The notes below the pieces were generated by a model. The model did not search any database and had not been told where the DNA came from. It saw only the letters and a program-made list of their open reading frames with translations. From Closterium sp. Naga37s-1 (taxonomy: Eukaryota > Streptophyta > Zygnematophyceae > Desmidiales > Closteriaceae): DNA of 64,000 nucleotides. Positions 1-13,212 of this stretch are shown one piece after another (position 1 is the stretch's first letter; each line of letters starts with the position of its first letter). The position numbers and the translations under genes were made by a program. The DNA is taken from positions 62,001 through 126,000 of the forward strand of contig CANJKZ010001038.1 in NCBI GenBank assembly GCA_947471745.1, written 5' to 3'.

Positions 1-660
1 CTTCTTGGGTTGACGACTTGGCTACGCAGCGGTCGTCACAGGGTTACACTTTCAGCCTTGGCTCCGGCTCCATTTCTTGGCGGTCTACCCGCTTGTCTTC
101 TGTTCTCAGTTCCACTTGTGAGGCTGAGATCTACGCAGGGGCCATGGCTGCACAGGAGTTACGCTGGCACACCTACCTGCTGAGCGACTTGGGAGAGAGG
201 CCTCGTTCTCCTCCAGTTCTGTACGTAGACAACAAGGCCATGATTGCCTTGTGTCAGGAGCACAGACTGGAGCACAGGACGAAGCACATCGCTCTTCATG
301 ACTTCCTTGCTCGAGAGTTGCAGCAGCGTGGTCAGCTTCGTCTTGCTTACATGTTTCCACTTGCAAGGTTGTGATGACTGCTTGTTCTCATATATATAAC
401 TCTGCATGTGAACTGGTTTTGTGGCCATTTGCTTGTGCTCAGAGTGTGTGGTGACTTCGTGATCCACTCTGAGTTTCCTTTGCTTTTCTTGACTGGTCTT
501 GTGACCCTTTGTTCTCCCCCACTTTGCCTATGGGGGTGTGTCAAATTGTTATAGTGTTTAGGTTGTGTAGGCTGTAGTGGGGTAACTCATAAGGGCTGTA
601 GGGTTAGTACTTGTACTCAGTTTGATCTCAATGCATTCATTCTCGTTCAGTATTCTGACA
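1..660 (+). mobile_element. Ty1/copia fossil SL-1, 3' end only (RNase H and 3' LTR)
   Basis: The first 370 bases encode the end of a copia RNase H domain: the SSTCEAEIYAGAMAAQELRW block, then LYVDNKAMIALC and HRTKHIALHDF. This closely matches the RNase H of the nearly whole element at 29451-36783. A purine tract (tatgggggtg) lies directly before a short LTR at 539-660. The 5' part lies outside the window. From base 661 the sequence is the gag of another copia element, so SL-1 appears to have inserted into that gag; the target duplication cannot be checked because the other end is missing. A broken fossil. Confidence 0.85.
539..660 (+). repeat. 3' LTR of SL-1, 122 bp
   Basis: Begins TGTCAAATTG and ends ATTCTGACA (TG...CA ends). 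It shares the core GTAGGCTGTAGTGGGGT with the other SL LTRs at 5344, 21835, 29451 and 36659. A polypurine tract abuts its left end. Confidence 0.8.
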
Positions 661-3600
661 GTTTTGAGCTAGAGCTCCTCCTACAGACAGCGCAGATCTA
701 CCACTATTTCGACGGCTCCTATCCTAAACCGGTGGAAGTCACCGAAGACGCCCGTGCTCAATACTACAGCGGGTCTCTTGTGGCGTACAGTGTGCTGCTA
801 AGGAATATGACGCCCGCGGAGCAACTCGGCATTCGCTCCCACAAAGAGAGCGCCGCTCCAGCCTTGGAAGCCTGGAAGCACCTCGTTGAGGTATATCAGC
901 CGAAGGATTCAGTCACCTCTAGCAGGCTCCTGTAGCAACTCATGGAGACAAAGATGGGGAACGGGGAGAAAGCAAAATCAAATATCAACCGCTATCGGAA
1001 CATTCGTGATCGGATCACGAAGCATGGAAGCGCAATCTCAAAGGAATTTTTCGTGAACATGGTCCTTCAAGGACTGGGGCCTGAGTGGAAGCCCTGCAAA
1101 ACGCTACTCCGACAAAGGGGGACAATTTCGAAAGCTGCCTTGTGCACCGCTCTCCTGACACAACAGCAAGACATGGACTCAAGCAAGCCCCATTCCGCGC
1201 CGCGACGAAATCAACCCGCCTTCTACGCCGACAATCAAGAAGAGCAACGACAACCGCGGCGCCACTACTGCAAACCTGCAAGATATTTGGGCACTCAACG
1301 GACCGATGCAGATATCAGTTCAATAATCGTCCCCAAAATTCCACTCATCAAAACAGCTGGGGCGGACAGCAAGATGCTCGTCAACAACAACATCAACCTA
1401 AACATCAAGCTCTCCGTCAGCCCGCTCATCAACAACAACAACAGCAAGGTCAGACAACACAGACAGGAGGAGCAAGAAATGTAATGGCAAACATGGCAAC
1501 ACGACGTCGCCCACAAGCTACTTCGCCGAACGAAGAGGAGGAACCCGCCGTCGAGTTAATTCAACCTGATGAGGGGTACAATAATCCCCTTACAGAATGT
1601 CACTACTACTACGAAGACGAAGACGAACAAGAGTGGCATCTAGCAATATAGCTGAGAGAAAGTCCACCCCACGATCACCAACGCAACGTTCCCGTGGGTT
1701 GGAAAGAGGATGAATTCTTCCTCAGGAGATATACGGCGACTACCGTCACACCGCGGCTCGCACTACTCCTACGCAATAACAACATCGCCCACAACACCTG
1801 GTACTTGGACAGCTGCTGCGGCCAGCACATGGTGGGATCCATACGCTACATCTCAAATATTAGCCGCGCTCCCCCTCACCTACGTCACCGTCGCCGACAA
1901 CGGACAACTGCGTGCAAATGCCCAAGGCATCGTCGTACTGCAAGCACGAGACAGCAAGACGCACATCACCTTCAACGACGTGCTTTATGTGCCGGAACTA
2001 CTCTTCAACCTACTGTCCGCTACACAACTCTCCGATTGCGGGGACATGCTCACCACAGATCCCTACACACGCGACCTCATTCTCCCCTTTGCTCCTCCTG
2101 ACTTGCCCGCCGAGGCGCACAAATACCTCGGAAGAGCACGATCAATCAACGGAGTCTATGTACTTCACTTCGACATACATGACTGCAAAGCCTCGTCGGA
2201 CGAACTCATGGATCTCGTACCTCTGGATTTTTCTCGAATAATGAAGAATCCTGGCAGCATCCGGATGGACGGCCCTGGATCCGCCGCAGTCCTCACCCTC
2301 GTGAGATAAATCTGCACCAACCCGGACCCGACGGACTCTGCACCACCTGCTTCATGCCTACAGCAAGCCGCACAGAAGAAGTTGAGAGGGACCTTGCGGC
2401 AATCCAAGAAGCAGAAAGCACTGAAGCAAAGCCAGAAGGCATGACAGAATTGAAGTTGGCCGTTACCACTCACACTGTCTTCGGTACCGGAAACGAAGAT
2501 TTTGAGATGACGGAGCAGGAACGACCAACACCCGCGGCGGAAACTCTCTGCTGGATACTGGAAGAAGCCACGATCGGAACATTCGACGAAGAAAACCGAC
2601 CGCGCCCTTACCTCCGCGATATCTACCGCACCATCGACAAGGAGTGGAAAGACCCCGACACACCAGAGGAACTTAGCATCAAGGAGGAAGAAGAAAAGGC
2701 GAAGGCTGAGAGGAAGGAGAAGCTGTATCAGGAATGCATCGCGGCAGGCTGGGACGAGGAGTCAGCACGACGTGGTACATAGGGAGATGACGACGACACC
2801 AGAGAAACATAGGGATCCGCAACTGGCACTATACGAGGATGGGGAACTGGTGGCTGGGGTGATTCAGAAGGACAAGGACTTGCCGAAGGCGACCTCACCC
2901 AAGAAGAAATTGAGGAAGCAGAAAAAGAAAGGGCTGCAGAACGACCCCCACCAAGAGTTGTAGTTCCACTCGGACGACGCCCGCGGGACCCACCATCACC
3001 ACCCCGCTCACCTTACAACTGGGAAGATCCTCGGTCGGTGATTGAGGAGGGGAATGTACCAGCAACTCCGCCTCGCGACTCGCTTCGACCAATCTCTCGC
3101 CCTGATCCGTTTGCCCGCTTCATCGAAGGCACCAGGACCCCGCTGAACGTTATTCCCGACCGCAACTTCCTTGCGCTCTATCTCACGACATCACCTGCAG
3201 AAGGGGAGACAGCAATAGAACCAGAAGCAGAGGAGCAGGAAGGTGAAGTGGAACCAGGAGAAGAAGAAGAAGGACCAGTGCTCCTCATTCCCCACGAGAC
3301 AGAAGCAGAGACGGCGGAAAGTCACGCACGATACCTGCGCACTCCTGGAATCCGCGCAGAGGATGACCTCTGGCATCAGCGGCTCGGCCACCCCTCACTC
3401 CAGGCATTCAACAACTCTCTGCGCCAAAGTTTTCCTGCCAAGAGCTTTGCTGCGCCCTAACGGCACGAAACCTCTCAGCACATCACATTCAACCACATGC
3501 ACCGTCCGCCCCACAGTTTCCCTCACTCACCAAGCTTACCCCTTACTGGATCCGAGCACCGACTGCTACAAGAAACTGCAGAAAGTCTACAACGACTACA

Positions 3601-5343
3601 TCGTGCTCACTTACAAAGGAATCAATGGCAAAAACAACACGCTCACCTTCGTGGATACATACTCACGCTACGTCTGGATCGCCAACGTCGACGTCCGCTC
3701 CAAGGCTCCTGAGATCTTCCGCATCTGGCTCGCACACGCGCAAAGGGAATCAGGAAAGAAGCTGAAATTTTGGCAGACCGACGGCGCCAAGGAATTTCGC
3801 AGCAACGAACTGGAAGGGCTTCTCGCGGAGAAAGGGATCAAGCACCACATCTCACTCCCCTACGCTCACCAGCAGCAAGGCGTCGCAGAATGGGTCAACC
3901 GCACCCTCATAACAAAAGTCAGTGGCCTCATGAACCAATCCGGCCTACCCAAGAAAGTATTGGCCGTACGCCATGAACCACGCCGTGCGCCTGCACAACC
4001 TTCTCTCCATCACAGCGAATAGGGGAAATATCTCCCCACACATGAAGTGGACCGGGACAAGGGGAGATACCTCTATGCTGACGGGGTGCATGGTAAAGTA
4101 CCAGCCGACATCCGCCACCATCGGGAAATTCACCCAGCGTGCGCGATAGGGAGTTCATTTGGGGCTCAGCCACGAGTACAAGGGCTGGCTGGTCCTAGAC
4201 ATTGACACCAACAAGATCGTACCTGCGCGCGACATTCTCTTTCACGAGCGATTCACCTTGCAGCAGTGGATCGAGGACCAACGCGGCAACGTCGCACGCG
4301 CCTACGCCAACAACGGTCGCAGCTTTGCATCACCAGAGGACGAGCAGCCGCAGTAGCACTCGACCACGACCCCGCCGACGAGCATCCCGGCGTACCTCTT
4401 CAGCAGCGAGACGACGACGACGCGATGACAGCGACGACGCTCCCGCGCCTAGACCATCACGCTGCCGCACTTCGCGCAGCAGCCCTGCACCTACCCACGA
4501 GCGCGATGATGACGATGTTGTGGAAGTCACCGCTCAGGAAGTCGAAGGGGTCTCCAGCGTCACAGGCCTTCAACTTCTTGGCCTGCACACAGCAGTCACC
4601 ACTGCCCCCCGCCTCATCGAGCCTAAGAACCCGCGCCAGGCCCTCACGGGACCAGATGCTAAGGAATGGCGTGCAGCTATGGACGCAGAGCTAAAGGCGC
4701 TAGAGTCACGCGACACATGGGTCCTAGTCGAGCGTGCCACAGTGAAGGGGAGAAGGGTGCTAAGCGGCAAATGGGTATTCCGTCTAAAAACCGCCGCCGA
4801 CGGAACTATAGAGCGTTTCAAGGCTCGCTGGGTCGTCCGCGGCTACGACCAGCGCTACGGCATCGATTTCGACCAAACCTTCGCCCCCGTCAGTCGTCAT
4901 ACCTCTGTGAGGATCCTACTCGCCATCGCTGCCGCTAAGCATCTACCACTACTGCAGATCGGCGTCAAGAACGCGTTCCTATACGCGTTGGTCAATGCGA
5001 CCATCTTTGTGGAGCAGCCACACTCCTACGGGGAAGAAGATCCCAGGGTCTGCCAGCTAAAAAAAAACCCCTTCACGGAATAAAACAGGCGCCGCGTCTC
5101 TGGCAGCAGCACTTGCACAAGATACTTTCGGAAATCTGTTTCCGGCAGCTACCGCACGATCCGAAAATGTACCGCCTTCATTTCAATGGCGATTAAATTA
5201 TCCTAACAGTACACGTTGACAACCTGCTGTACACCGGCACCTGCAACAAACTCCTCAATCAGTTTGAGGAAAACCTGGCGTAGCGTGTTGACATCACCAT
5301 CAACAACAACGTCAAACAGTTCTTGGGGCTGAACATCACTCCA

Positions 5344-5452
5344 TGTTGTGTAGGCTGTAGTGGGGTAGCCCATATGGAGTACAACCCAATTAGGGTTTAC
5401 TACTTGTACTCTTGCATGCTGCTAGTTCACACATTCTCGTTCATTCTGCTGA
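5344..5452 (+). repeat. SL-2: solo-LTR-like relic of the short-LTR copia family
   Basis: Contains the SL core (TGTAGGCTGTAGTGGGGTAG, then CATATGGAGTACA) and the terminal ATTCTGCTGA. No internal SL sequence accompanies it. The LL element inserted three bases or so before its right end; the last bases (gctgaca) reappear after that element at 13213. It lies inside the reverse transcriptase of element B. The first 20 or so bases of a full SL LTR are not evident. Confidence 0.6.
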
Positions 5453-6654
5453 TGTCAACGGGAGTTGTGTGTTGGCCCCGTCCTCGCTTGGGCGGAGCCG
5501 ACTTCGTGGTCGGGTGTGAGGGGAGCAGCCGACCTGCAGCAGTGGGCGAGCTGGTTGACGAGGAGGTCGACCTGCACGAAGACCACTGTACGGGCGCCGA
5601 CTTCAAGGTGGCGCCGACTTCAGGGAGGTCGACCTGGGAAGTCGACCTGCGGAGGACGTCAGCTTGGTGACGTCAACTTGGGGCAGCCGACTTGGGTGGT
5701 CGGCTGACAGTACTGCTGGTCGACCTAGTGGTTGGTCGACCAGACCTGCTGGTCGACTTGCGGTGGTCGACCTAGCCTGGTGGTCGACGAAGGAGGGGCC
5801 GACGTCGACATCGACTCAGGACGCCGAGCAGTTGGGCGTCGAGTGGCAGGGCGTCAACTTGGTGACGCCGACTTTGGGTAGCCGACTTGGGTGGTCGGCT
5901 GACAACTGCGCTGGTCGACATGGAGCTGGTCGACCAGGAGTGCTGGTCGACGTGGAGCTGGTCGACCAGGAGTGACGTCGACCTGGAGCTGGTCGACCAG
6001 GGGCGTGGTCGACCTGGTGAGGTCGACTTGGCGTGGCCGTCGACTTGGGAGGTCGACGGGCACATACGCGAGCAGCTGGTCGACGTGGTTGCCCGGTCGA
6101 CCAGGTTACCTGGGTGACGAGATTCTGCGCAGGAGTGCGACGGTCGCCCAGGCGAAGTTGGCGAGCCCGGCCTCGGTGGTGGTATCCCGAGGTCGACATG
6201 GCGGATCAGGTGGAGTCGTCAGCACGAGGATGACTTGATGTGTGCATTGTGCAGGTGACGAGGCTCAGCCCGCCAATCATCTGCAAGCACCTGCGAAGCT
6301 GGTGCGAAGCTGTTCTGCGGGAGCAACGCTGGCACACCGTCAACCTGCGATGTTGGCACGCCGTTGACTTTGCACTGCTGGAGCGCGGTCGACCAAGTCG
6401 TGCTGGAACGCGGTCGACCATGCTGCGCTGGCAGTCGACCGACCTGAATGCTTGCTCTGATATAATCTTGCCATGCCAACTTCATTGTACCCTTGTTGAC
6501 AACTTTCTCTAGTGAAACTCTTGCCAACTTGCCCTGTGAACTAACAAGCAGTGTGTGCACTAGGAAAACGACTAAGGACCAACGAACGGAGAGATCACAC
6601 GAGCACCCGTGCCCAGCCCGTAGTCTAGCTCCCGTTATAGTAGTTATCTCTGCA
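5453..6654 (+). repeat. 5' LTR of LL-1, 1202 bp
   Basis: Starts TGTCAACGGGAG and ends TTATCTCTGCA. Its middle (about 5.7-6.45 kb) is crowded with GTCGAC and GGTCGACC palindromes. It pairs with the equal-length copy at 12011-13212. Confidence 0.92.
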
Positions 6655-6675
6655 TGGTGCGGTGAGCGTGGACGG
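6655..6675 (+). other. Primer-binding region of LL-1
   Basis: TGGTGCGGTGAGCGTGG starts exactly at the LTR boundary, as a tRNA-primed site should. The same sequence abuts the 5' LTR of the minus-strand relative at about 38.97 kb. It is not the usual initiator-Met site TGGTATCAGAGC; the tRNA that would match was not identified. Confidence 0.6.
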
Positions 6676-7016
6676 CACACGACTTAACTTTCGGTCAGGT
6701 CGACATAGAGGTCACATACCTAAGTTGCTCGTAGGCCGGCAGCCTTACAGGTCCCTAACATGCGCGTAGGTGACGCCAAGGTGATGGACAACCTGGAGGG
6801 ACGGCTGGAGGATGCGAGGAGACGCCATGAGGCCCAGGAGTACGGGACCATACCTTGGGCGGTCGTCGAGGCTGGACTCCGCACTCTGTGGGCGACCAGC
6901 TTCTCCTCGACCGGTGACCAACGAAGGCGGCGTCGACGTGGCCGTCAACGCCGAAGGTGGCCAAGTCGGCAGCAGTGCGGAAGGCACGTCGAGGCAGCGT
7001 GGTGTGATTCACGCCG

Positions 7017-10000
7017 TTGAAGTCGGCAGCGTTCAGGCACGAGGGGTTGCAGTTGTCGGCGGCTGCAGGCTCCTCACAGGGCGACGTCGGAGGACGACGA
7101 AGCGGTTTGTCGCCGATGTCGGCGACCCAGGGGACGGCGGGCAGGATTGCACCTAGCTACGGCTACTTTAAGTTTGCGCCGGACAGGATCCTGGTCATCC
7201 CGCCGCTTGTTGGTCGACAGGACATCCTCACCTGGAAGGAAGCCATTGAGCCCCAGCTGGAGATGGCTGGGCTGATCAACTTTGCCCGAGGATCCGTGGT
7301 GACGCCAGACGACCCCGACCTACGTGCGGAGTTTCGTGCCGTGCAGCTGTTGACCTTCATGGTCATCTCGCGGTGTTGCTCGCCGGGCGTGCAGATCGCC
7401 TTGAAGTGGTGTCGGGAGTACCTCGACGCCGGCCACCAGGCGTGGCACTTCATTGAGTCGACCTACCAAGTCACCGACGACCTGTTCATCGCCCAGCTGG
7501 AGGGACAGCTGACGCACCTGCGTATGGGCGACGAGGAGACGGCGACCTGCAACCGGGCCAGGCGAATTCTCGCCACCATCAACATGGCCGGCGCGCAGTA
7601 CTCGACGTCGTCGTACGTCACCCACGTCATGCAGGGACTTTCAAGCAACTACAACCTCCTGAAGCGGCCGTCAAAGGTGGCGGGCACAAGGACAACGCTC
7701 AACGAGGACAACTTGACCTCGTACATCTTGCAGGACGAGGCGATGCAGGAGGCAGAGCGGTCACAGGAGCTCTTGGCGCAGGCCAACTTCGTCGCCCCGG
7801 CGAAGCAAGGAGGTCGACCGGGGCAGCGCGGACAGCCTGGCGGCGGAGGTAGCAGTGGCTGGAAGCCGACCAAGGAAGTCGACAAGAAGAAGTCGACCAA
7901 GGACAGCGGTCGAGGAGGAGGAAGTCGACGTCGGGAGTGCTGGATCTGCCACAGCCCCGACCACCTCTCCTTCGAGTGCCCCGACCGCAGTGTCTCCGAA
8001 GACGACGACGCCAAGGGAGGCCACGGGAGGTCTAGCAGTCGTCGTCCTCGTCGAGGAGGAAACCAGCCGCGCAAGGAGAAGCAGTCGACCAAGACGTCGA
8101 CTTCGGCGAAGGACGCCGACTCCTCTGCTGGTGGCAAGGCGTGGGACGACAAGACAGCGTCGTGCTCGCTGGTCGGCGTCGTGGAGCCGACCGTCTTGCT
8201 GGCGCCGGAGGCCGGAGAGGACTTTGAAGTGGCGGCAGCTGTGCAGGCGAACCCGGCGGTGGTCCTGCTCGACAGCGGCTGCTCCCACCACCTGATGGGG
8301 ACGAAGGAAGTCTTCGTCGACCTGCAGCCGAGTGGCCCCATCAAGCACGTACGCGGCTTCAATGGGGCGCTGCAGGACGTCCAGGGCCGTGGCACCGTCG
8401 CCCTGCAAGGAGAGGCCGGGAAGCAGGTGCTCATCCCCGACGTGCTGTACGTCCCGGGTGTGTGGGCCAACCTGCTGTCGTCTCGCCAGCTGAAGGAGCA
8501 CGGTGGAAGCTGCAGGAGGACGGCGACGGGATGCTGCTCGTCTCGGCAGAGGGAGAGGTGCTCGGACGGGTGACATACTCCGGGCGTGTCCTCTGCACCG
8601 ACCTGCGTCCTTGCTCAACGAGGTCGATGTCGCCCAAGCCGGAGGTTGTGGCCCTGCGGGCGATCGTCTCGAAGACGAAGTCGACGCCGGACAGGATGCA
8701 TGCTCGGCTTGCGCACGTCGACATGGACACCATTAAGAGCTCGGCGAAGAACGAGGTCGCCATTGGGCTAGACCTCAAGTCGGCGACGGGCGCCGACTCA
8801 CCGTGTGTCTCGTGCGTCGGCGGGAAGCTGGCGCGGCACACCTTCCCCGACCAAGGCTCCGACGCCGACGACGTGCTGGCCGTCATGCACATCGACCTGT
8901 GCGGGCCGTTCCACGTGGCTGCCAAGGACGGCAGCTTGTACTTCCTACTGCTGAAGGACCGCGAGACCCGCTTCGTGTAGGTGAGGTCGGTCGCCAAGAA
9001 ATCGGATGTGTTGCTGGAGTTCCAGAAGTGGCTGGTGCTGGTGGAGAGGCAGACGATGAAGTCGGTGCTGATGTTGCGCTCGGACAGAGGCGGGGAGTTC
9101 CTCGGGAAGAATTTCTCCGACTTCGTGGATGGGCAGGGGATCGTCCACGACCTGACCTACCCGTACACCCCGAGCAGAACGGCATGGCAGAGAGGGAGAT
9201 GAGGACGGTGGTGGAGTCGGTGCAGACGATGCTGCTGCACATGGGCGTGCACCACCACTGGTGGCACCTCGCTCTGCGGCAGGCCGTCTGGGTCCGCAAC
9301 TGCCTTGAGAGGTCGACGCTGCCGCCAGAGACGACGCCGTACCAGCTGTTGACCGGGCAGAAGCCCGACTTGTCGATGGCGCGGGTGTGGGGCTGCATGG
9401 CGCAGTTCTTTGTCCCCGAGCAGCAGCGTGGTGGGAAGCTGAAGCCGAAGGCCAGGTAGGGCATTCACCTTGGCGTGTTGGGGGAGAGCAAGGGCTGGGA
9501 GCTCCTCGACATCGACGCCAACCGGGTGGTCACCACGTCGGACGTGGTGTTCTACGAGGATATGTCGCTGGAGGTGTGGACGTCGGAGCACGGGCCGGTG
9601 TCAGGTCGGACGCCGACCACCCTACCGACCGATACCTCGATGGCGACGATGCCTCTGCTCGCCGAGGTCGGTGAGCTTGCTGATGAGGACGCCGAGATCG
9701 TCCGTCCCCCTTTCCCTTCCCCTACGACCCCTGCCCCTCCCCTCGTGGCCGACCTGCATGGGCTGACTCCTATGTCGGCCTCCGGCGATGAGGGGAGTAG
9801 TGGGACGTCGCCTTCGGCGCCGGCCAAGTGCATCGCCGGTGGCCGACGTGACCAGCGGCAAGTCGACGTGGGATTGAAGCCGACGTCGATAGGGGAGGAG
9901 CAAGTCAAGGAGCAGCAGCCGACAGGGGAGCAGGCAGCAGTGAAGCCGACCACGGAACAGTCGGCAACCAGGCAGTCGGCAGGGAAGCCGACCACAGGGG

Positions 10001-11882
10001 AGAGGTCGACCAGAAAGTCGACCGAGGTGCAGCAGGACGACGAGGGCAGTGAAGACGGTGACGCCGGAGAGTCCACCAAGAGTGATGTGGTGGAGGTTCG
10101 GCCTGAACCCCGGAAGTCGGATAGACTTCGGAGGCCGTCGGACTTCTTCGTCCCCGCTGCCTTCACCACGGTGTACGACGTGGACGATGACGACGACCTG
10201 CTGTACGACGACGCCAAGGAGGATGAGGAGTTTCCAGAGCTCGACCCTGACATGCTGGCCGACCCCGAACACCGTTGGGACATCTCGACGATGACGGTGA
10301 AGGAGGCGTTGGCGAGCTGGAAGGGCCCGGCGGTGAAGGCCGCCATGGAGGAGGAGATCCGCAGCCTCATCAACATGGGCACTTGGGAGCTGGTCGAACG
10401 CCCGCCGGGGGTCAACATCATGAAGAACCGTTGGGTGTTGACGACGAAGTACCATGTCGACGACACCGTCGAGCGCGAGAAGGCGAGGCTGGTCGTGAAG
10501 GGCTTCACTCAGGTGTATGGCGCCGACTACGACGAGACGTTCGCGCCGGTGCGCAGCTACGTCACGCTGAGGATCTTCCTCAGCATCGTCGCCGTCCTCA
10601 ACCTCAACCTGATGCAGCTTGACATGAAGAACGCCTTCCTGCAGAGCAAGCTCGACCGGGTGCTCTACATGTCCCAGCCGGACTACTTCAACAACGGAAC
10701 CGGCTGGGTGTGCAAGCTGCTGAAGAGCCTGTACGGGCTGAAGCAGTCGCCGCTGCTGTGGTACTTGGCGCTCAACAACGTGCTGGTCGGCGCCGGGTGG
10801 AAGAAGAGCCAGGTCGACGAGGCTCTGTACTTCAAGGCCGGCGACAACGGAGTGGCCTGCTGGGTGCTGGTCTACGTCGACGACCTGCTTGCCGCCAGCA
10901 GCAGCACCGAGATGCTGAAGGGGCTGAAGGAGCTGCTGGAGTCCGCCTTCGAGCTGCGTGAGATCTCGTCGGTGCAAAAGTACCTCGGGCTGGAGATCGT
11001 CCGCGCAGGTCGGCGGGGAAGCTGTGGCTGCACCAGCAGGGCTACGCCGACAAGCTGCGTAGGCGCTTCATAGTCGAGGAGCAGACCGGGCGCACCCCGA
11101 AGATGCCGGTCTCGGTCGACGCCTACGGCGAGCTCACCTTCGACGACGAGGAGGCACAGGAGCGACAGGAGGAGGAGTACCGGTAGAAGGTCGGCTCGCT
11201 GCAGTTCGCGGCGACGACGACGAGGCCGGACATCGCCTTCGCCTGCAGCAAGCTGGGGAGCGGCCTCACGGTGAGGAGCGACCAGCACTGGCGCGAGGTC
11301 GACCGCTGCCTTGCCTACCTCGCCAACACGCGTGACACCGCCCTGGAGTTCGGCAGTGGACCGGAGTCGCTGGAGCTGCTCGGCTACGTGGACGCCGACG
11401 ACGCCGGTGACAAGCAGAACAAGACGAGCACGGGCGGCTACGTGTTCGTCTACGGAGGGGCCGCATTCCCCTGGTCGAGCCAACGCATCAAGTGCGCGAC
11501 GTTGTCGTCGACCGAGTCGGAGTATGTGGCGGCCACCGAAGCCGGCAAGGAGGGACGCCGACTTCGCTTCCTCCTCGCAGAGTTCCGGCAGCTGGATGCC
11601 GGGAAGCCGATTGTCCTTCGGGTGGACAACAAGTCGGCCATCACAGTCGCCGAGGGCATGGGTTTGAAAGGCAACCTCAAGCACATGGAGCGGCGACAGG
11701 CCTGGCTGCAGCACATGGTGAGGCGCGGGAAGTTCTCGCTGAGGTACATCCCGACCACCGAGCAGGCGGCCGACTTCCTGACGAAGGCGCTGCACTATCC
11801 GGCCTTCAACCGGTGCTCCGTCGCCATCAGCCAGGTGCGCTTGGCCAACGTGGGCGACGAAGTTGACGAAGTGCAGCAGTAG
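7017..11882 (+). pseudogene. gag-pol coding region of LL-1
   Basis: Copia order. Gag (about 7.15-7.85 kb) has WKEAIEPQLEMAGL and SSYVTHVMQGLSSNYNL. The zinc knuckle CWICHSPDHLSFEC (about 7.95 kb) follows an RG/K-rich stretch. Protease is VVLLDSGCSHHLMG (about 8.27 kb). GAG-preintegrase and integrase show RLAHVDMDTIKSSAK, HIDLCGPF and LRSDRGGEFLG (8.7-9.2 kb). Reverse transcriptase carries NRWVLTTKYHV, LDMKNAFLQ and WVLVYVDDLLAA (10.4-10.95 kb), the last with the YVDD active site. RNase H carries GYVDADDAGDKQNK and SSTESEYVAATEAGKEG (11.35-11.85 kb). A broken fossil with about half a dozen breaks. Confidence 0.85.
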
Positions 11883-12010
11883 GTGCCATGCCCTCTTGCA
11901 TGGTTGGTGCGGTTGACGGCGTGCTGTGTGTTGGGTGCACGTCGACGAGCTATTCTCCAAGGAGTACTGCCGTGTGGGCTGGGGGCCCAAGCGTGAACGC
12001 GGCAGGGGAG

Positions 12011-13212
12011 TGTCAACGGGAGTTGTGTGTTGGCCCCGTCCTCGCTTGGGCGGAGCCGACTTCGTGGTCGGTTGTGAGGGGAGCAGCCGACCTGCAGCAG
12101 TGGGCGAGCTGGTTGACGAGGAGGTCGACCTGCACGAAGACCACTGTACGGGCGCCGACTTCAGGGTGGCGCCGACTTCAGGGAGGTCGACCTGGGAAGT
12201 CGACCTGCGAAGGACGTCAGCTTGGTGTCGTCAACTGGGGGCAGCCGACTTGGGTGGTCGGCTGACAGTACTGCTGGTCGACCTAGTGGTTGGTCGACCA
12301 GACCTGCTGGTCGACTTGCAGTGGTCGACCTGGCCTGGTGGTCGACGAAGGAGGGGCCGACGTCGACATCGACTCAGGACGCCGAGCAGTTGGGCGTCGA
12401 GTGGCAGGGCGTCAACTTGGTGACGCCGACTTCGGGTAGCCGACTTGGGTGGTCGGCTGACAACTGCGCTGGTCGACATGGAGCTGGTCGACCAGGAGTG
12501 CTGGTCGACGTGGAGCTGGTCGACCAGGAGTGACGTCGACCTGGAGCTGGTCGACCACGGGCGTGGTCGACCTGGTGAGGTCGACTTGGGGTGGCCGTCA
12601 ACTTGGGATGTCGACGGGCACATATGGAAGCAGCTGGTCGACGTGGTTGCCCGGTCGACCAGGTTACCTGAGTGACGAGGTTCTGCGGAGGAGTGCGACG
12701 GTCGCCCAGGCGAAGTTGGCGAGCCCGACCTCGGTGGTGGTATCCTGAGGTCGACATGGCGGATCAGGTGGAGTCGTCAGCACGAGGATGACTTGGTGTG
12801 TGCGTTGTGCAGGTGACGAGGCTCAGCCCGCCAATCATCTGCAAGCACATGCAAAGCTGGTGCGATGCTGTTCTGCGGGAGCAACTCTGGCACGCCGTCA
12901 ACCTGCGATGTTGGCACGCCGTCGACTTTGCACTGCGGGAGCGTGGTCGACCAAGTCGTGCTGGAACGCGGTCGACCATGCTGCGCTGGTAGTCGACCGA
13001 CCTGAATGCTTGCTCTGATGTAGTCTTGCCATGCCAACTTCATTGCACCCTTGTTGACAACTTTCTGTAGTGAAACTCTTGCCAACTTGCCCCGTGAACT
13101 AGCAAGCAGTGTGTGCACTAGGAAAGCGACTAAGGACCAACGAACGCAGAGATCACACGAGCACCCGTGCCCAGCCCGTAGTCTAGCTCCCGTTGTAGTA
13201 GTTATCTCCGCA
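12011..13212 (+). repeat. 3' LTR of LL-1, 1202 bp
   Basis: Starts TGTCAACGGGAG and ends TTATCTCCGCA, with the same GTCGAC-rich middle as the 5' copy. It is followed at once by the target-site copy gctga. Confidence 0.92.

Larger units (their letters stand above)
5453..13212 (+). mobile_element. Ty1/copia LL-1, full-length LTR retrotransposon fossil (7.76 kb)
   Basis: Two 1202-bp LTRs (5453-6654 and 12011-13212) bound the element. The 5-bp target duplication gctga lies at 5448-5452 and 13213-13217. The primer-binding region directly after the 5' LTR reads TGGTGCGGTGAGCGTGG; the purine tract before the 3' LTR reads ggcaggggag. Coding parts in order are gag, zinc knuckle, protease, integrase, reverse transcriptase and RNase H. 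The LTRs differ by scattered changes, a few percent by eye, so it is of moderate age and clearly older than the SL element at 29.4 kb. The coding part carries about half a dozen breaks. Confidence 0.93.

Noticed and set aside
5457-6238. Overlapping Trp/Ser/Thr-rich frames in the LL-1 LTR
   Set aside because: Caused by GTCGAC-rich composition; identical shadows occur in the other LTR.
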